Origin: Nocardiopsis_B mangrovi
GTDB lineage: Bacteria; Actinomycetota; Actinomycetes; Streptosporangiales; Streptosporangiaceae
Assembly: GCF_042653925.1 (NCBI RefSeq)
Contig: NZ_JBHSFQ010000008.1
Span: 1-64,000, forward strand
Length of the DNA: 64,000 nt
Direction: 5' to 3'
Made by a program: the position numbers and the translations under genes. Positions 18,001-21,319 of the stretch are shown here, one piece after another (the stretch's first letter is position 1; every line of letters begins with the position of its first letter). The notes below the pieces were generated by a model that ran no database searches, had not been told where the DNA came from, and was given only the letters and a program-made list of their open reading frames with translations.

Positions 18001-20481
18001 CTGCTGCCCGTTCACCCCCGTCACAACGGCATCGCCGGCAACGGTGGGCGCGCCGTCCTCGCCCAGTACGGGCCCGGACGCGGTAGCCGACGCGCCGTCG
18101 CCGCGCGGCGCACTGTTGTCGGCGCCGCCGCGCGGGGCAGCGGTGCCGGGTCGCGGCGCTCCCGCGCCGTCCCCACCCTGCGCGGGCGGGGGCGTCATCG
18201 CCACGACAGGCGGAACTCCCGTAGGACCATCCGTGGCGGGCGCGGCGTCGGCCGCGGGGTTCCCTCCCACGGTGCCGTCGCCCTGCGCCCCCCCGGCGGA
18301 TTCGGCGGCCCCGTCGCCGGGCATCCCGTCGAGGATCGGCGCGTCCACGGCATCGTCGCCCACCTGCGGGGACACCTCGTCATCCCCGGTCCGGGGCGGG
18401 TCGCCGGCGGGCCCAGGGGGTGCTGAGGTGTCGGGGGTGTGCTCGCCGTCCCGGGACGGAGCCGACTCGGGACGGTCGCCGGGCCCCGTCGCGGACGGGG
18501 GCTGCGCGTTCGACGGCGGTTGCGGTGCGTCGGACGACGTGCGGATGGGCGCGGGCGCCTCAGGACGCGCCGACGTGTCGGGGCGCACCTCGGGCGGAGG
18601 TGCCGGACGCGCGGTGTCACCGGTGCCGGACAGGTCCCCGGTCACCGGGGGCTCGGCGGTGGCGGTGAGGTCGTCGCTGTCGGGGCCCCCGGTGTGGCCG
18701 GGACCGCCGCCACTGCTGCTGCCGCCACCACCCCCGGTCCCGCCGGTGTCGCCCACTCGTCCGGCAGAGGTGCCGTCATCGGCGGTGGAGGGGTCGGATT
18801 CGGTGACCGGCGGGGGCGAGGCGCCGGCCCCGTTGGACGCGAACAGGTTCTGCAGGGCGTCGATCCCCTTGATCCCGCCCAGGGTGCCGCCCATGGCGAC
18901 CAGCGAGGTGCTCGCCCCCGCGACGGCCGTCATGCCGGTCACCTTGAACTCGTGCTCCGGGGTGAGGATCATGTTGCTGAAGCCCTCACCCAGGACGTTG
19001 GACACCGCCCCCTCAACGGGGTTGACGACCCACTGCGCGGCCATGCGCCGCCAGTCCTCGCCGAACTGCGACAGGCTGCGGCCGATCCCCTCGGGCAGCT
19101 CCCGGGACAGGAACGCGTTCGCCTCCGGCGACAGCCGGCCCGCGGGGCCGCCGGGAGCATTGTCGAGCACCCGCGCCAGGGCGTCGCCGATCTCGTGGCG
19201 GCCCCAGTTCGCGGCGAAGGCGTCGGCGTAGTCACGCCCCAGGTCGCGGGCCACGTCGCGGCCGACCTGGTCACCGAAGTTGTTCGCGAACACGTTGCCC
19301 ATGTCGTCGCGGAACCGGTTCACGGTGGCCACGTTGTCCCACGGGCGCGGGGTGCTCCCATACGGCAGCATCAGGTCGTGGACGTTGCGGCCGAACACGT
19401 GGGAGACGTCGTCGACGAGGCTCGGCGGAAGGCTCCGCCCGCCCACACCGGGCGGCGTCTCGGGCACACCCTCGCGACCGCCGGGCGGGGGCGGAGCATC
19501 AGGCGTCGGCAGGGGTGGGGTGTCGCGCACCGGTGGCGGCAGGAGGGCCGGCCCGCCCACGGGCACGCCGTCGGGGCCGTCCTTCTGGCCGCCCGACGGC
19601 CCGGCCTCGACCTCACGGTCGCCCGTGGGCGAGGGACCGCCGACCGGAGACGGGCTCCCGTCCGGCACGTCGCCGCCGTTGCGCGGTGGCGGCAGGGGCG
19701 TCTCCTCCCCGAGCCCTCTACCCAGGCCCGGGGGCGGCACCGAGTCCGGCCCGCCTTTGTTCAGGTTGAGCTTGAGGAGGTCGCCGAAGTCGCCGCCGAA
19801 GATGTTGGCGACCTTGTCGCTGAGCTTGTTGAGGAACCCTCCCACAAGACCGTCGAGGGCACCGCCGACGCCGGCATCAAGCGTGAACTTGCCGTCATTG
19901 CCGTTCTGGATACCGAGGGCGATCAGGTTCCGCTGGATGAGCTGGTCGAGCACCAGCGCGAAGGAGGTGTTATAGATCACATGCGCCAGAAGCTGGGTGA
20001 TCAGGAAATTCAGCGCGCGCTGGATGAACAGGCTGGTGATCCGTTTGAGGAGGGGGATCATGGACATGCTGGCGCCGAAGGTGAACTTGGCCATGAAGAT
20101 GGCAGCGGCGATCTCCACGAGGAGCTGGATGAGCTGCCCGATGATCATCCGCTTCGTGTATGCGACCTGCTTGCGCACTTCCTCCACGAACTCGGCGAGC
20201 TCGTACAACGCGTCGGCCGTCATTTTTACGTAGTTGGTCTCCCCTGTCGTGAACTTGTCGATCGATTCTTCATAGAATTCCGCGGCCTGGCTGTCGAAGG
20301 AGGAGCGCACCCGGCGCTTGACGGAGTCGATGAGCGGCGGAACTTCGGTTTCGATCCGCGTGGCTCCGCGTTTGAGGACATCCGCGAGCGCGCCCAGCAG
20401 CACCTCGTCTGCGGTGAACCAAGGCGAACCCGTCAGCCCGTAGAAAAGGTCCGCCAGAGGCTTCGGAAGCTCCCCCTCCAT
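1..20481 (-). CDS. Giant multidomain type VII-exported polymorphic-toxin-like protein, C-terminus beyond window
   Basis: A single minus-strand frame stays open from ATG at 20481 to the left edge, giving at least 6827 codons; the stop lies outside the window. The start has a GGGAG ribosome site ten bases upstream and follows the preceding gene by 13 bp. In order (residues): WXG100/CpnT-like helical domain 1-195; Pro/Gly linker 244-348; second helical domain 348-540; acidic/Pro linker; delimiter module 970-1039; ADP-ribosyltransferase about 1211-1413; module 1515-1586; kinase-fold domain about 1677-1906; module 2099-2170; duplicated beta/alpha units 2348-2681; metzincin-like peptidase 2815-3070; Ala-rich helix 3121-3215; linker; Ser/Thr/Gly-rich beta-prone region 3830-5530; coiled coil 5621-5748; disordered linker 5750-6245; diverged module 6248-6291; HTH array 6356-6611; start of a further domain 6730 onward. 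Known relatives are the giant WXG100-like actinobacterial proteins; the enzymatic roles here are inferred from motifs. Probably one exported effector or scaffold. Confidence 0.9.
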   Translation of the reverse strand, partial: MEGELPKPLADLFYGLTGSPWFTADEVLLGALADVLKRGATRIETEVPPLIDSVKRRVRSSFDSQAAEFYEESIDKFTTGETNYVKMTADALYELAEFVEEVRKQVAYTKRMIIGQLIQLLVEIAAAIFMAKFTFGASMSMIPLLKRITSLFIQRALNFLITQLLAHVIYNTSFALVLDQLIQRNLIALGIQNGNDGKFTLDAGVGGALDGLVGGFLNKLSDKVANIFGGDFGDLLKLNLNKGGPDSVPPPGLGRGLGEETPLPPPRNGGDVPDGSPSPVGGPSPTGDREVEAGPSGGQKDGPDGVPVGGPALLPPPVRDTPPLPTPDAPPPPGGREGVPETPPGVGGRSLPPSLVDDVSHVFGRNVHDLMLPYGSTPRPWDNVATVNRFRDDMGNVFANNFGDQVGRDVARDLGRDYADAFAANWGRHEIGDALARVLDNAPGGPAGRLSPEANAFLSRELPEGIGRSLSQFGEDWRRMAAQWVVNPVEGAVSNVLGEGFSNMILTPEHEFKVTGMTAVAGASTSLVAMGGTLGGIKGIDALQNLFASNGAGASPPPVTESDPSTADDGTSAGRVGDTGGTGGGGGSSSGGGPGHTGGPDSDDLTATAEPPVTGDLSGTGDTARPAPPPEVRPDTSARPEAPAPIRTSSDAPQPPSNAQPPSATGPGDRPESAPSRDGEHTPDTSAPPGPAGDPPRTGDDEVSPQVGDDAVDAPILDGMPGDGAAESAGGAQGDGTVGGNPAADAAPATDGPTGVPPVVAMTPPPAQGGDGAGAPRPGTAAPRGGADNSAPRGDGASATASGPVLGEDGAPTVAGDAVVTGVNGQQETSAPEAVAASALTPMAREFTDALTPRATESGDLPRSDEATPPREASAPAESHASGPGRAPESGPTDEADGRGARDPRDDTDEAGDATEVAPPDSRAGEHDPAATSISPVPAPAATRTGPGLDEARGADEVGEQRVADDGTADDGDSLYDEPTVSSPPVSESVDAGGPWQGNPPTTPDFGALRDPKGGKEDGPRTVEEILAGLGLVDHSHALEDVLSNFNGDYIVRPADRFRYTYADDDGYGDDGADSSNRYPSVRYSEYPSTVRYSRYPAADDGLFDFSPSTSPQDGGGRGGDPSRSASTYPTTSGYGSGYPSTRQASGSRAPVDGDWTTDDLYGQGIDDSPYYSDEDVPVYNPPVRRIPQPAHTSGIPTHNPFLSGAPGRGQPSIAGGLLELGLWGIGTARPLVRTFASDAEAIRFGRDHWDDYVRNLPQSVQDSVRAHSDPDSYRQMNTALRSGGRLDAVTRGYIENVDWALVGRPVPEDIMVTRGMGVNHLPVAPQHMVGRSIREMGYLSTSLGGPAPSFDNNQAIVYIRVPEGTPAIWMERLSTFGVVERELMIVHDLTLSFIDVVYHNGQWHMMAEIDPYSLPGAAHDGASSGRSGSGSGDRDRNRDGHRERRGDRHGSDRRDRGSGHGHGRSGGSRHGGDSGWGGHRRRPGDGVPVQESGAGDQRVPDLVSDQVTRGVPADDGDSLYDEPTVSSPPVSESVDAGGPWRGNPPTTPDFGALRDPKGGKGREDGPRTVEEILAGLGLVDHSHALEDVLANFDGDYIVRPADRFRYTYADDDYADTAHPQYPAGTQFSPYPATVQYSQYPAATYDESAATHYQEPAASTGETAQARDEDADEPVQWHGTYTGIEDLVAATEYDVVDRRTFNADGNDGSTELMHFANGAQAVYKETEGTIRARDRADAEQLGSLVGRAIGANVPGVLRVGEFEMFMHFMSGESGTTHIENPRSPLLRTRDGHVLGLLDVLIANGDRNPGNWLDQGNGHVAGIDHGKAWFTYEYTPEDPTDLDGLAYTNGMRPFYDFDDNRWIRNPLTRDDIRWMRPRLARLYGEFERLGRTDWFDEMMARFDMLARNARGTSSLLARGSDLPGSRRDGDPPAPGGGQGGSSSSRSASGSGGGTGRRHHGSGHGSSRHDGRSGPSGHRRHDVSEAPLQDSTTADQQVPDLAAHDDAVDARREAAELRVAADAARTRAQEPASGAEGESVRQEAQAAAHAAEVAADDAEYFADLAEVAARTAERRADDLARDVLPEAEVGERDGIDGAADDDGDSLYDEPTVSSPPVSESVDAGGPWQGNPPTTPDFGALRDPKGGKGREDGPRTVEEILAGLGLVDHSHALEDVRPYSEGDADYIVELADRFSYSSADDVLNDATPTPIGSPHQQAATGSPVDPAPATAPPPAATGVPAPSTAGQGGPAGFMPAQGMVDGGDGRQDPAMAPAEPSVPAEAAAEPAGAGASGSGSSAAQGAGGGAGRLRLFLRDPAPVRDDLPDLAPDNGTVRSERMLSIPFVDGPDSGSSRVSVEFATPGGRMRADVEVQRPFLEFSAVEFPGGDGAASRYLHEVVVRLRVLAMDDNAAADAAYIEAVEAATTALKRRIEEWFNNKYVLPRSGAQLRVSVGDGRPGLLYHATVTWYPVPPAADGSPTPEPGPDAQAWGVGEILRRLRLLDVNPAQGADRPYVARQTLELIENAAPISHGLSALATTGGENRPKPVVRQFSSDFVTSPPASPDAPPLIVGIETAYGHVRAEVKILNRFFESSTVEIGGDDRGGPTAARDITLRVAGYSPPGMDRAARQEAFLAVKTYIERVFNGMYVLPRSGHQLNVHLEWATLDTRPEHTHFFLVLAPVPTAAGGSPVHSGAPVVRGLGEVLRRLGMLDGDPARGVAEPYVRRLTLARFEAMVEPRLERRWGEDVRASDVAHEGVVPSPSRWRGEGKAEWAAARAAAQVHQVGLHVDAGWPEMMVDARPARRLGPDDHPEEPHLLRYEGTRRFEWKRVEIPARYRKPGGPTHIVEMTYRPRVLRAKGMTKAQYNAYLTAVRKETEAMWNGQFRLRGDGTVVNDQGAAVHRLDPRLFATLFGEGSHRDADDLNGNEARLSGPGPQPGTGDQLHINLELADDTTPRDQVHHIITLHHGDDVPTFRDLPPMNTSTWFDSFPAKAAVHEIAHLLGLPDQYPDSKSVFRSDPRGNSVRPGPRLMNSWEWSKFSEGRYRETRSPVVWIDDLDRFGSVMEHGTGDYATPLRVADLTDPSKTRLARTLEPGMDAADPRRLKVVHRFALAVELYTRNWDGARIAAQLVSATDAAALVAVREPVTVAADARAAARREEASAARARAAGDDAAARTAVARAADFEKAARAADARAAHAREHAADTGAVARATQALQAFYADVNRWRDSGRLARAMDYVSRAGAGVTAAAYVTRTLPQSVMFRLAHTLTGSNDPADGAPALTIFSAGRDHAAGRGPLADIPAGQGRPAITADEIKARLEQWRSRNLLVEGLRVYHDTGLRVEGSEWIGALPDVGRAALIGSLLPPPGPRPDPVPPVGPQPDPVPGRLGLLPRPVAEQAALDILGARYDQVARKKKLSGLIVAVPGYPEVRLTADQVRDQLVEWQGRDVLSDAPGRLRQLGVPVTDEQIAALASAPDGRGTSSEQRTGPRGVKRPGSSQIGPEHRPAQAGFGPPEDAEAGGHAEEDPGWWPADSTDSAGPAGAESPRFGPAQADDVHADAAISERPVPPPESPAVGPAISGIQGDASGGHANERASGEPTGPAAPSELPTPQSETDGGGGNTESGSVVGERDRVRNPLNSRGSGTTPPPVSEANAGPGPADAAELRPASRDDVTGAGDSPRPTAAGDADTGVRAAGTETAAGVDPVARAAEAGTRPNAPAKDSSEKNPPVDVAPRKGSAERSDPPPPDRTGEDRADDAVESPLFTGDGDATLGGERPAPPAEPGRTAPESSGRSGLRRALAGERGADPASTTAPPSGTRTSRAPVATSETPPATGRRLNYLFRSGQIEAPLIGPAANKLIARMRAELSGRGGMRSDLDGRLSLGEINAIERQVRADFERDSRPYFAPGGHSFTIQGRGGPRKVALKLSPEGDSWQPVPRSGPEPAQTGPGSRPDVKAKSTAEHKAKSSRKGAATSAAALGGSFSITAFGLAPADAPVAGPVFTFSFSGTRNQRSTSYSVGEGISGKSEVSLKGTPEEFVNALRAELTVDPPASASRRVSRSGLPGSPHRWRGDNRGADVELTERPVASRVVVPEGLSMSIPGGLEDRGAAADPATAAPARIVLPDPFGTGPRPAGTQSGQGTRVGSGHPLTVDPIDGLTRQIRQGLGIGTDHPTSADLDRATTPDALQEILPSLDRGPVPVAVVVDGNGAVRVVTMWSVPRVLTRIDDVPAKASFSRSHKSDKEAGLTAKRTTNLKLGVGLGAVVSLVNGILRFNMPHFESSFKAEASSSRAISTGGGRAVKAHSDKVETYEVQRAFYATVSGDRTQMRTEGRSVEEIAVADARRMAGLDAPTPEAAARRVPRFDHLTVDRPAHWGGTTPREVVHQDGSRYRSAPQTGTPAPGATVPAPRPSTFYEDYARSVLIGIADAHPGLVVPELATMSKDTFARRPSAGPDDPRTAREFRGLRRDYEQAVANTLMVLDAITPDNLEGRLGEWTGPGIDVHLVETTSIDPRLAKRGGFFRPPFVSVRLHAEATGRAFGGTSTIGTEFAVSGSAGQTDGRDRNKTWSEQFSIGVQGRDPAADATGLRKNIGMFNAVAEASQPRGRAQEHGAKGSTESKAKTTGDTDVWWWDLNAGATIAKFRKADDLGVIDEGATARDQGGRDAAAADGDTPAAHGQGAAVYDGHAVTIQGPRGRLEVESAAGRDADPAGPRDTRDTATDRPTTTSVSTARRASVPQPPTTENTSTPVTQERRASAPAVSTPDMTGRAPGTTTAPAGPRRLSDADARALVLGTARRPVPHPLDGVPTAPDTVTAPDLYRLGNRLLTDTTPGFQDFLSRSRGAHDYVRQLLLSATLTGNMPQLLARFGLRSGRLQVDTSWLWRGLPTLVTRAVRGDFRLHDPMPTTTVEISTSGEVGIGATRVHGGHTRSLALSARFRHNPNDEVPPGTDPAPGLDTARLPNPMPGGSWTPYSRSTTMSTAESVTVSRTTTVGPQGGSFPYTADLSFDQAAEAKKDWKFAVTVPRRSSTATHHGVHTEVPGAEFGYIAEAEVYAAGLVDDAVGTDTDGSPVATTLLGHDAPQPDWAPRPGFTGLGHRREGPDPGPVVDALVQRLADAGLELTGTSREELFQRVGAHITRGLDDATGRAVPIDVKVRSTHLVHASSPGRITVDVIRQGGEVDRVGAKADFTDSRSRTTDTTRSAGTKKDSTVGGEFAGVSALPHNGDERPVTEAPTSRPVSLPIVGDASRQSGVSTTQSTGDSTTETADTTITGPYGVLGADASLRLYLEIDGRDPIVAEAPAGRMSELYPAPYLTGTGGPAADAPRAGAPSLLPSPGQRLEPAAREWTADRRRRAGGRAPTPRLEALSVAGDGAAVTGAGYIAAARASGWQPQGASAPEMVRSARKYLEGAMGPRVENIPAALTGLTLTANFAPASGSGTGLPNLFRDKAIVFADLEWRLHAVPRAEGARLIDVSVDSAHGGSRQDAHKDETSVEHSTTTSGGVTGRAIGTVPDDNWPLGSANDGQSTAVSSAAGTSRTTATDHPGRPPVSSKRAYLVAVPTTWLVAAESPVAEVKHLGFTRNQVGMAEVEAEVVTWVDHEQARQLGLLDGVETNKDLWDALYTAQEKFGETEKTYFEARQKLPELVRSVEEAHRSGDTARLRDARTAYDTQREKTDGLHAEFRQGFEVWSAARDAARESLELPRLERAVQDTRAREGEDPKHGRNAQAALDAQRATVDRLRDRARTAYSDWDATRTKPVATQESAPPNARGSRPTAPPGLEPTSPPVPLEARTQVPGPADDAAPAPADDPDRYTMRGALPNASELGDDSGPAPGEAPAEPRPRSPEPPQMDVRGRMRAETTGAFRRDTDSGDEDFGVHQRHTESDPNDEMPSLPGPWTRDPWQTESRTGRYAFDSPPTSPRGGTPVDTSAVDPDSADDFVLPPAVGHRGGAHTVPEGRGAAPSIEAGDNGPPVPPTPQPSAVAEQRPAPVLGENGGTTEPERETELPEPQPSHPSAPAAERPGQGAPLPERQAAPLPDEPAQQPSPSVPLRTEPATGEIGDAGRSPLPQPESGLSYFELFSSVLTPKDATPRNRVAEPEAPAGASRPAAAPAEGDDRPVPPADQAVPPADGQREGPDPADDRRGAPDPGDTEDSADSDADSDGGGDVHDRFGRRGDDDDDAPAPGAGGQGPAAFGSAGVSRSGGEQADGNGSGRSSTGPAGTTRGPDAGNEREHTAPDDYADADDDLYASSPEPSPGPATPVDPGDPWGGNPPVRPDFSALLGPKSAKDAPLLSAADVIADLTNRWVIRAHAEQEAVRQVFMAGTDSGHLPDGSGGDSGGGAGSSAGDGGTGIPVTALEGLDRTIAALAGQGSSIRQIAHRIVKSSKKVADHLHAMYARVEGVGPARDERGRRRDLLAALGRLARDAGLEPDPAHLQGLMVSVSDLVGLDRTIAALAGQGLLTSVIAEQTGESMPTVDYRLAAMYARVEGVGPARDERGRRRDLLAELGRLARDAGLEPDPAHLQGVMVSVSDLVGLDRTIAALAGQGLTIPDIVESTRTREGTVKRQLRAMYIHVEGVGAARDERGRRRDLLAALGRLAREAGLEPDPALLRGAATGGRTGIAGVVPAPGSHEVANDPEWLPDADGGVSPGDPLTDFLVEAGALSPDARGTRGVAPRSPEAGPAHDPEDLPDADGVGGSATGGGLLPAPASSSVWGRGGAGGQEPGGGMGNTVRARVDDVAADEWARMGLPILETVEGAVAGVEGAHVLAITPDQAHSVWEYTRYARDMVDDGLAADGDVAPDDHDDFWWIVGDIDAVLERAMLPVAV
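640..1416 (-). repeat. Tandem array of three 88-residue LuxR-like helix-turn-helix units
   Basis: Three units with an exact 264-bp period (residues about 6356-6611). Each begins LDRTIAALAGQG and ends with a near-identical scaffold, EGVG(P/A)ARDERGRRRDLL and GLEPDP. The central ~24 residues differ in each unit: SSIRQIAHRIVKSSKKVADH, LLTSVIAEQTGESMPTVDYR and LTIPDIVESTRTREGTVKRQ. The pattern (LxxGxxxxxIAxxxxxSxxTVxxxL) matches the LuxR/GerE HTH, and the variable part is the second helix, turn and recognition helix. DNA of the scaffold is nearly identical between units. Confidence 0.75.
1610..1740 (-). repeat. Delimiter module, diverged copy 4 (before the HTH array)
   Basis: Encodes residues about 6248-6291: DDDLYASSPEP, then GGNPPVRPDFSALLGPK, matching SLYDEPTVSSPP and GNPPTTPDFGALRDPK of copies 1-3 in order and spacing. 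DNA identity is low, so this copy is old. It again stands directly ahead of a distinct domain. Confidence 0.7.
3240..3620 (-). other. Coiled-coil segment
   Basis: Residues about 5621-5748 of the giant protein form a heptad-like charged helix (for example LPRLERAVQDTRAREGED and AALDAQRATVDRLRDRAR). It joins the beta-prone region to a ~500-residue disordered, Pro/Asp-rich linker at 1750-3240. Confidence 0.6.
3900..9000 (-). other. Large Ser/Thr/Gly-rich beta-prone region of the giant protein
   Basis: Residues about 3830-5530 alternate short beta-prone segments with tracts rich in Ser, Thr, Lys and Gly (for example TTSGGVTGRAIG, SSSRAISTGGGR). A recurring theme is a strand, a Ser/Thr-rich polar tract and another strand. 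No catalytic motif was found. The composition resembles the central stalk of giant WXG100-like actinobacterial proteins, so a structural role (stalk or channel) is the best inference. Confidence 0.45.
10085..10580 (-). repeat. Two copies of a short Asp/Trp motif
   Basis: TADEIKARLEQWRSRNLL (near 10570) and TADQVRDQLVEWQGRDVL (near 10190) are diverged copies of a ~40-residue helical motif. Each is followed by a Leu/Gly/Val strand (YHDTGLRVEG / LRQLGVPVTDE). They sit between the alanine-rich helix and a long disordered linker. Function unknown. Confidence 0.5.
10840..11120 (-). other. Alanine/arginine-rich helical segment
   Basis: Residues about 3121-3215 of the giant protein are a nearly uninterrupted helix-prone stretch dominated by Ala, Arg, Glu and Asp (AARREEASAARARAAGDD). 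It resembles a rigid stalk or coiled coil between the peptidase domain and the following linkers. No motif was recognised. Confidence 0.6.
11280..12040 (-). other. Metzincin-like zinc metallopeptidase domain
   Basis: Residues about 2815-3070 of the giant protein. VHEIAHLLGLPDQY supplies His2993, Glu2994, His2997, Gly3000 and Asp3003, an HExxHxxGxxD zinc site in which Asp replaces the usual third His, as in snapalysins. About twenty residues later RLMNSWEW offers a Met for the metzincin Met-turn. The domain follows delimiter module 3 and the duplicated beta/alpha unit. It may be an effector, or a self-processing protease that releases other domains; the sequence does not decide. Confidence 0.75.
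12440..13440 (-). repeat. Duplicated beta/alpha unit ahead of the peptidase domain
   Basis: Residues about 2348-2468 and 2565-2681 of the giant protein share an architecture: a beta segment (ADVEVQRPFLEFS / AEVKILNRFFESS), a helix, then the near-identical block YVLPRSGAQL / YVLPRSGHQL and a second beta strand. Each unit is followed by an EILRRL or EVLRRL helix and a PYV motif. The DNA has diverged, so this is an old duplication, unlike the delimiter modules. Confidence 0.6.
13973..14187 (-). repeat. Delimiter module, copy 3 (before the peptidase region)
   Basis: Encodes residues 2099-2170. It is a near-perfect copy of 15725-15939. Identity stops abruptly on both sides: upstream sequence in the gene becomes a unique linker and downstream the protein changes to DVRPYSEGDADYIVELADRF, a diverged version of what follows copies 1 and 2. 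Confidence 0.95.
14765..15455 (-). other. PI3/4-kinase-fold (HipA-like) domain
   Basis: Residues about 1677-1906 of the giant protein. The motif LLDVLIANGDRNPGNWL (Asp1805, Asn1810) followed at 1821-1828 by AGIDHGKAW (Asp1823) matches the catalytic loop and metal-binding Asp of kinases with the phosphatidylinositol 3/4-kinase or HipA fold. A Lys in AVYKETEG is a candidate nucleotide contact. The domain lies between delimiter modules 2 and 3, so it appears to be a second interchangeable effector. Whether it phosphorylates protein, lipid or something else cannot be told. Confidence 0.7.
15725..15939 (-). repeat. Delimiter module, copy 2 (before the kinase-fold domain)
   Basis: Encodes residues 1515-1586. 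Over 215 bp it differs from copy 3 at only one base (position 15857, Arg versus Gln codon in GGPWRGN / GGPWQGN). Third codon positions are conserved as well as first and second, so the identity reflects recent duplication or gene conversion rather than protein constraint. Confidence 0.95.
16245..16850 (-). other. ADP-ribosyltransferase exoenzyme domain (ADPrib_exo_Tox type)
   Basis: Residues about 1211-1413 of the giant protein. All three hallmarks of R-S-E class mono-ADP-ribosyltransferases are in order and spacing: Arg1315 in IMVTRGMG, the STS motif at 1341-1343 in MGYLSTSL, and ExE at 1381/1383 in VVERELMIV. Upstream DYVRNLPQSVQDSVRAHS fits the helical lead-in of this fold. The ExE form predicts transfer of ADP-ribose to arginine. 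The domain lies between delimiter modules 1 and 2. Catalytic residues are seen directly; target and activity are inferred. Confidence 0.85.
17368..17573 (-). repeat. Delimiter module, copy 1 (before the ADP-ribosyltransferase)
   Basis: Encodes residues 970-1039: an acidic SLYDEPTVSSPP lead, the block GNPPTTPDFGALRDPK and then EEILAGLGLVDHSHALEDV. Nearly identical in DNA to copies 2 and 3, with a 6-bp in-frame deletion (KGGKED instead of KGGKGRED) and a few substitutions. Copies 1 and 2 share a longer repeat that continues about 80 bp downstream in the gene (to about 17291 and 15643), through DYIVRPADRFRYTYADDD. Confidence 0.95.
18820..19437 (-). other. Second helical domain of the giant protein, function unknown
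   Basis: Residues about 348-554, between two proline-rich linkers. It is rich in paired motifs such as DQVGRDVARDLGRDYADAF and ends with a glycine/alanine stretch (GMTAVAGASTSLVAMGGTL) that could be membrane-active. No enzymatic motif was recognised. Position just after the export domain suggests a structural or channel-associated role, which is inference. Confidence 0.4.
19752..20481 (-). other. N-terminal WXG100_2 / CpnT-like helical export domain of the giant protein
   Basis: Residues 1-243. It opens with MEGELPKPLADLFYGLTGSP and then a Trp-Phe (SPWFTAD), a pattern seen at the start of CpnT-type proteins and the WXG100-like domains that lead actinobacterial giant toxins. Long amphipathic helices follow (LYELAEFVEEVRKQV), then a hydrophobic stretch (IIGQLIQLLVEIAAAIF). 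This domain is normally the one recognised by the type VII secretion machinery. No classical signal peptide is present. Family assignment is from remembered sequence pattern, not a profile search. Confidence 0.75.
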
Positions 20482-20494
20482 GGCCTTTTACTCC

Positions 20495-20851
20495 CTAATT
20501 CCGGATCCGGCCGCCGCCGGGCATGTTGTTGGCCAGGTCGTTGCCCAGATCGAGGGATCGGTCATCGGCGTCGCGGAGTTCTCCGGCGTTCTTGACGGTG
20601 TTCTCGCCCGCAATGTCAAGGGCTCCGGCAAGCTCCTCGCCGGCGTCCCTGATCTGATCGAGCGCGGGGCGGTACTTCTGATCTCCGATTTTGGCGATTT
20701 CATCGCCGTCGCCCCAGGCGAGGCGGTGGAGGGCTTCGGCCTCGGTCACGACCTCCTTCATGGTCTTCCTGACGAGGTCGGCCGGCTGCTGCGTCAGCGC
20801 TCCGAACTGGGCCATTTGTTCGGGGTCAATGGACATGCCATCACCGGACAT
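20495..20851 (-). CDS. WXG100-size ESX partner protein, 118 aa
   Basis: Small helical protein directly upstream of the giant gene (13 bp gap), with a strong AAAGGAG ribosome site. It has two predicted helices around a short turn (LHRLAWGDGDEIAKIGD) and ends in a Gly/Asn tail (NNMPGGGRIRN). The size and two-helix layout resemble EspC-like or DUF2580-like ESX accessory proteins, which pair with a substrate carrying a WXG domain. The turn reads W-G-D rather than W-x-G, so membership in WXG100 itself is uncertain. Likely chaperone or co-secreted partner of the giant protein, inferred from position. Confidence 0.7.
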   Translation of the reverse strand: MSGDGMSIDPEQMAQFGALTQQPADLVRKTMKEVVTEAEALHRLAWGDGDEIAKIGDQKYRPALDQIRDAGEELAGALDIAGENTVKNAGELRDADDRSLDLGNDLANNMPGGGRIRN

Positions 20852-20908
20852 GGCAACTCCTTTCGGTGTTTCGGGGGTCTGGGTCGTCGGTGCGGGCGGG
20901 CCGCGGGG

Positions 20909-21319
20909 TCAGTTGCCGGGGCGGCCCGGTTCGGGGAGGTCGAGGCGGTCCAGGCCGAGGTCGGCGAGCATCTGGGCGGGGTTGAACCCGCCCGCCCGGG
21001 CGGCCTCCATGTCGATGCCCTCGGGGGCGAAGGGGGCGTAGGCTTCCACCACCCGGTCCTGTATGCGGTCCCGGGCCCGCTTGACCACATCCCTGACAGC
21101 GGCTGAGAGCTCGGCGGGCGGCATCGACTTGTAGGCGTTGGTGCGGAACTTCAGGTCGACCAACTCGCCCTCAGCGTTGACCGTCGCGCTGATCCCCCGA
21201 TCCTTGGAGACGGCCTCTTCGGTTGCCGAGGCCAGGCTTGCGCTTGCCTTGGACAGGTTCTCCTGGGCCTCCCGTAGACGTGCGAGTTCCTGTTCCATTT
21301 CCTGCTGGAAGTTGCTCAT
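20909..21319 (-). CDS. YbaB/EbfC-family protein, 136 aa
   Basis: The N-terminal helix (EMEQELARLREAQENLSKAS) and the beta segment SATVNAEGELVDLKFRTNAY match the YbaB/EbfC nucleoid-associated family, in which a helical dimer carries a central beta sheet. Family members are usually about 100-110 residues; this one has a C-terminal extension (PEGIDMEAARAGGFNPAQML). Such proteins are common inside actinobacterial ESX substrate loci, where their role is unclear. The start at 21319 is supported by an AAGGGAGA ribosome site. The preceding ORF overlaps this gene by 149 bp in another frame. Confidence 0.8.
   Translation of the reverse strand: MSNFQQEMEQELARLREAQENLSKASASLASATEEAVSKDRGISATVNAEGELVDLKFRTNAYKSMPPAELSAAVRDVVKRARDRIQDRVVEAYAPFAPEGIDMEAARAGGFNPAQMLADLGLDRLDLPEPGRPGN

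Noticed and set aside
70..20595. Many long plus-strand ORFs, including one of 1347 codons at 5959-10002
   Set aside because: They are antisense to the single giant minus-strand frame, have Arg/Gly/Pro-rich sequence without any domain, and arise because the high-GC giant gene leaves few stops on the other strand.
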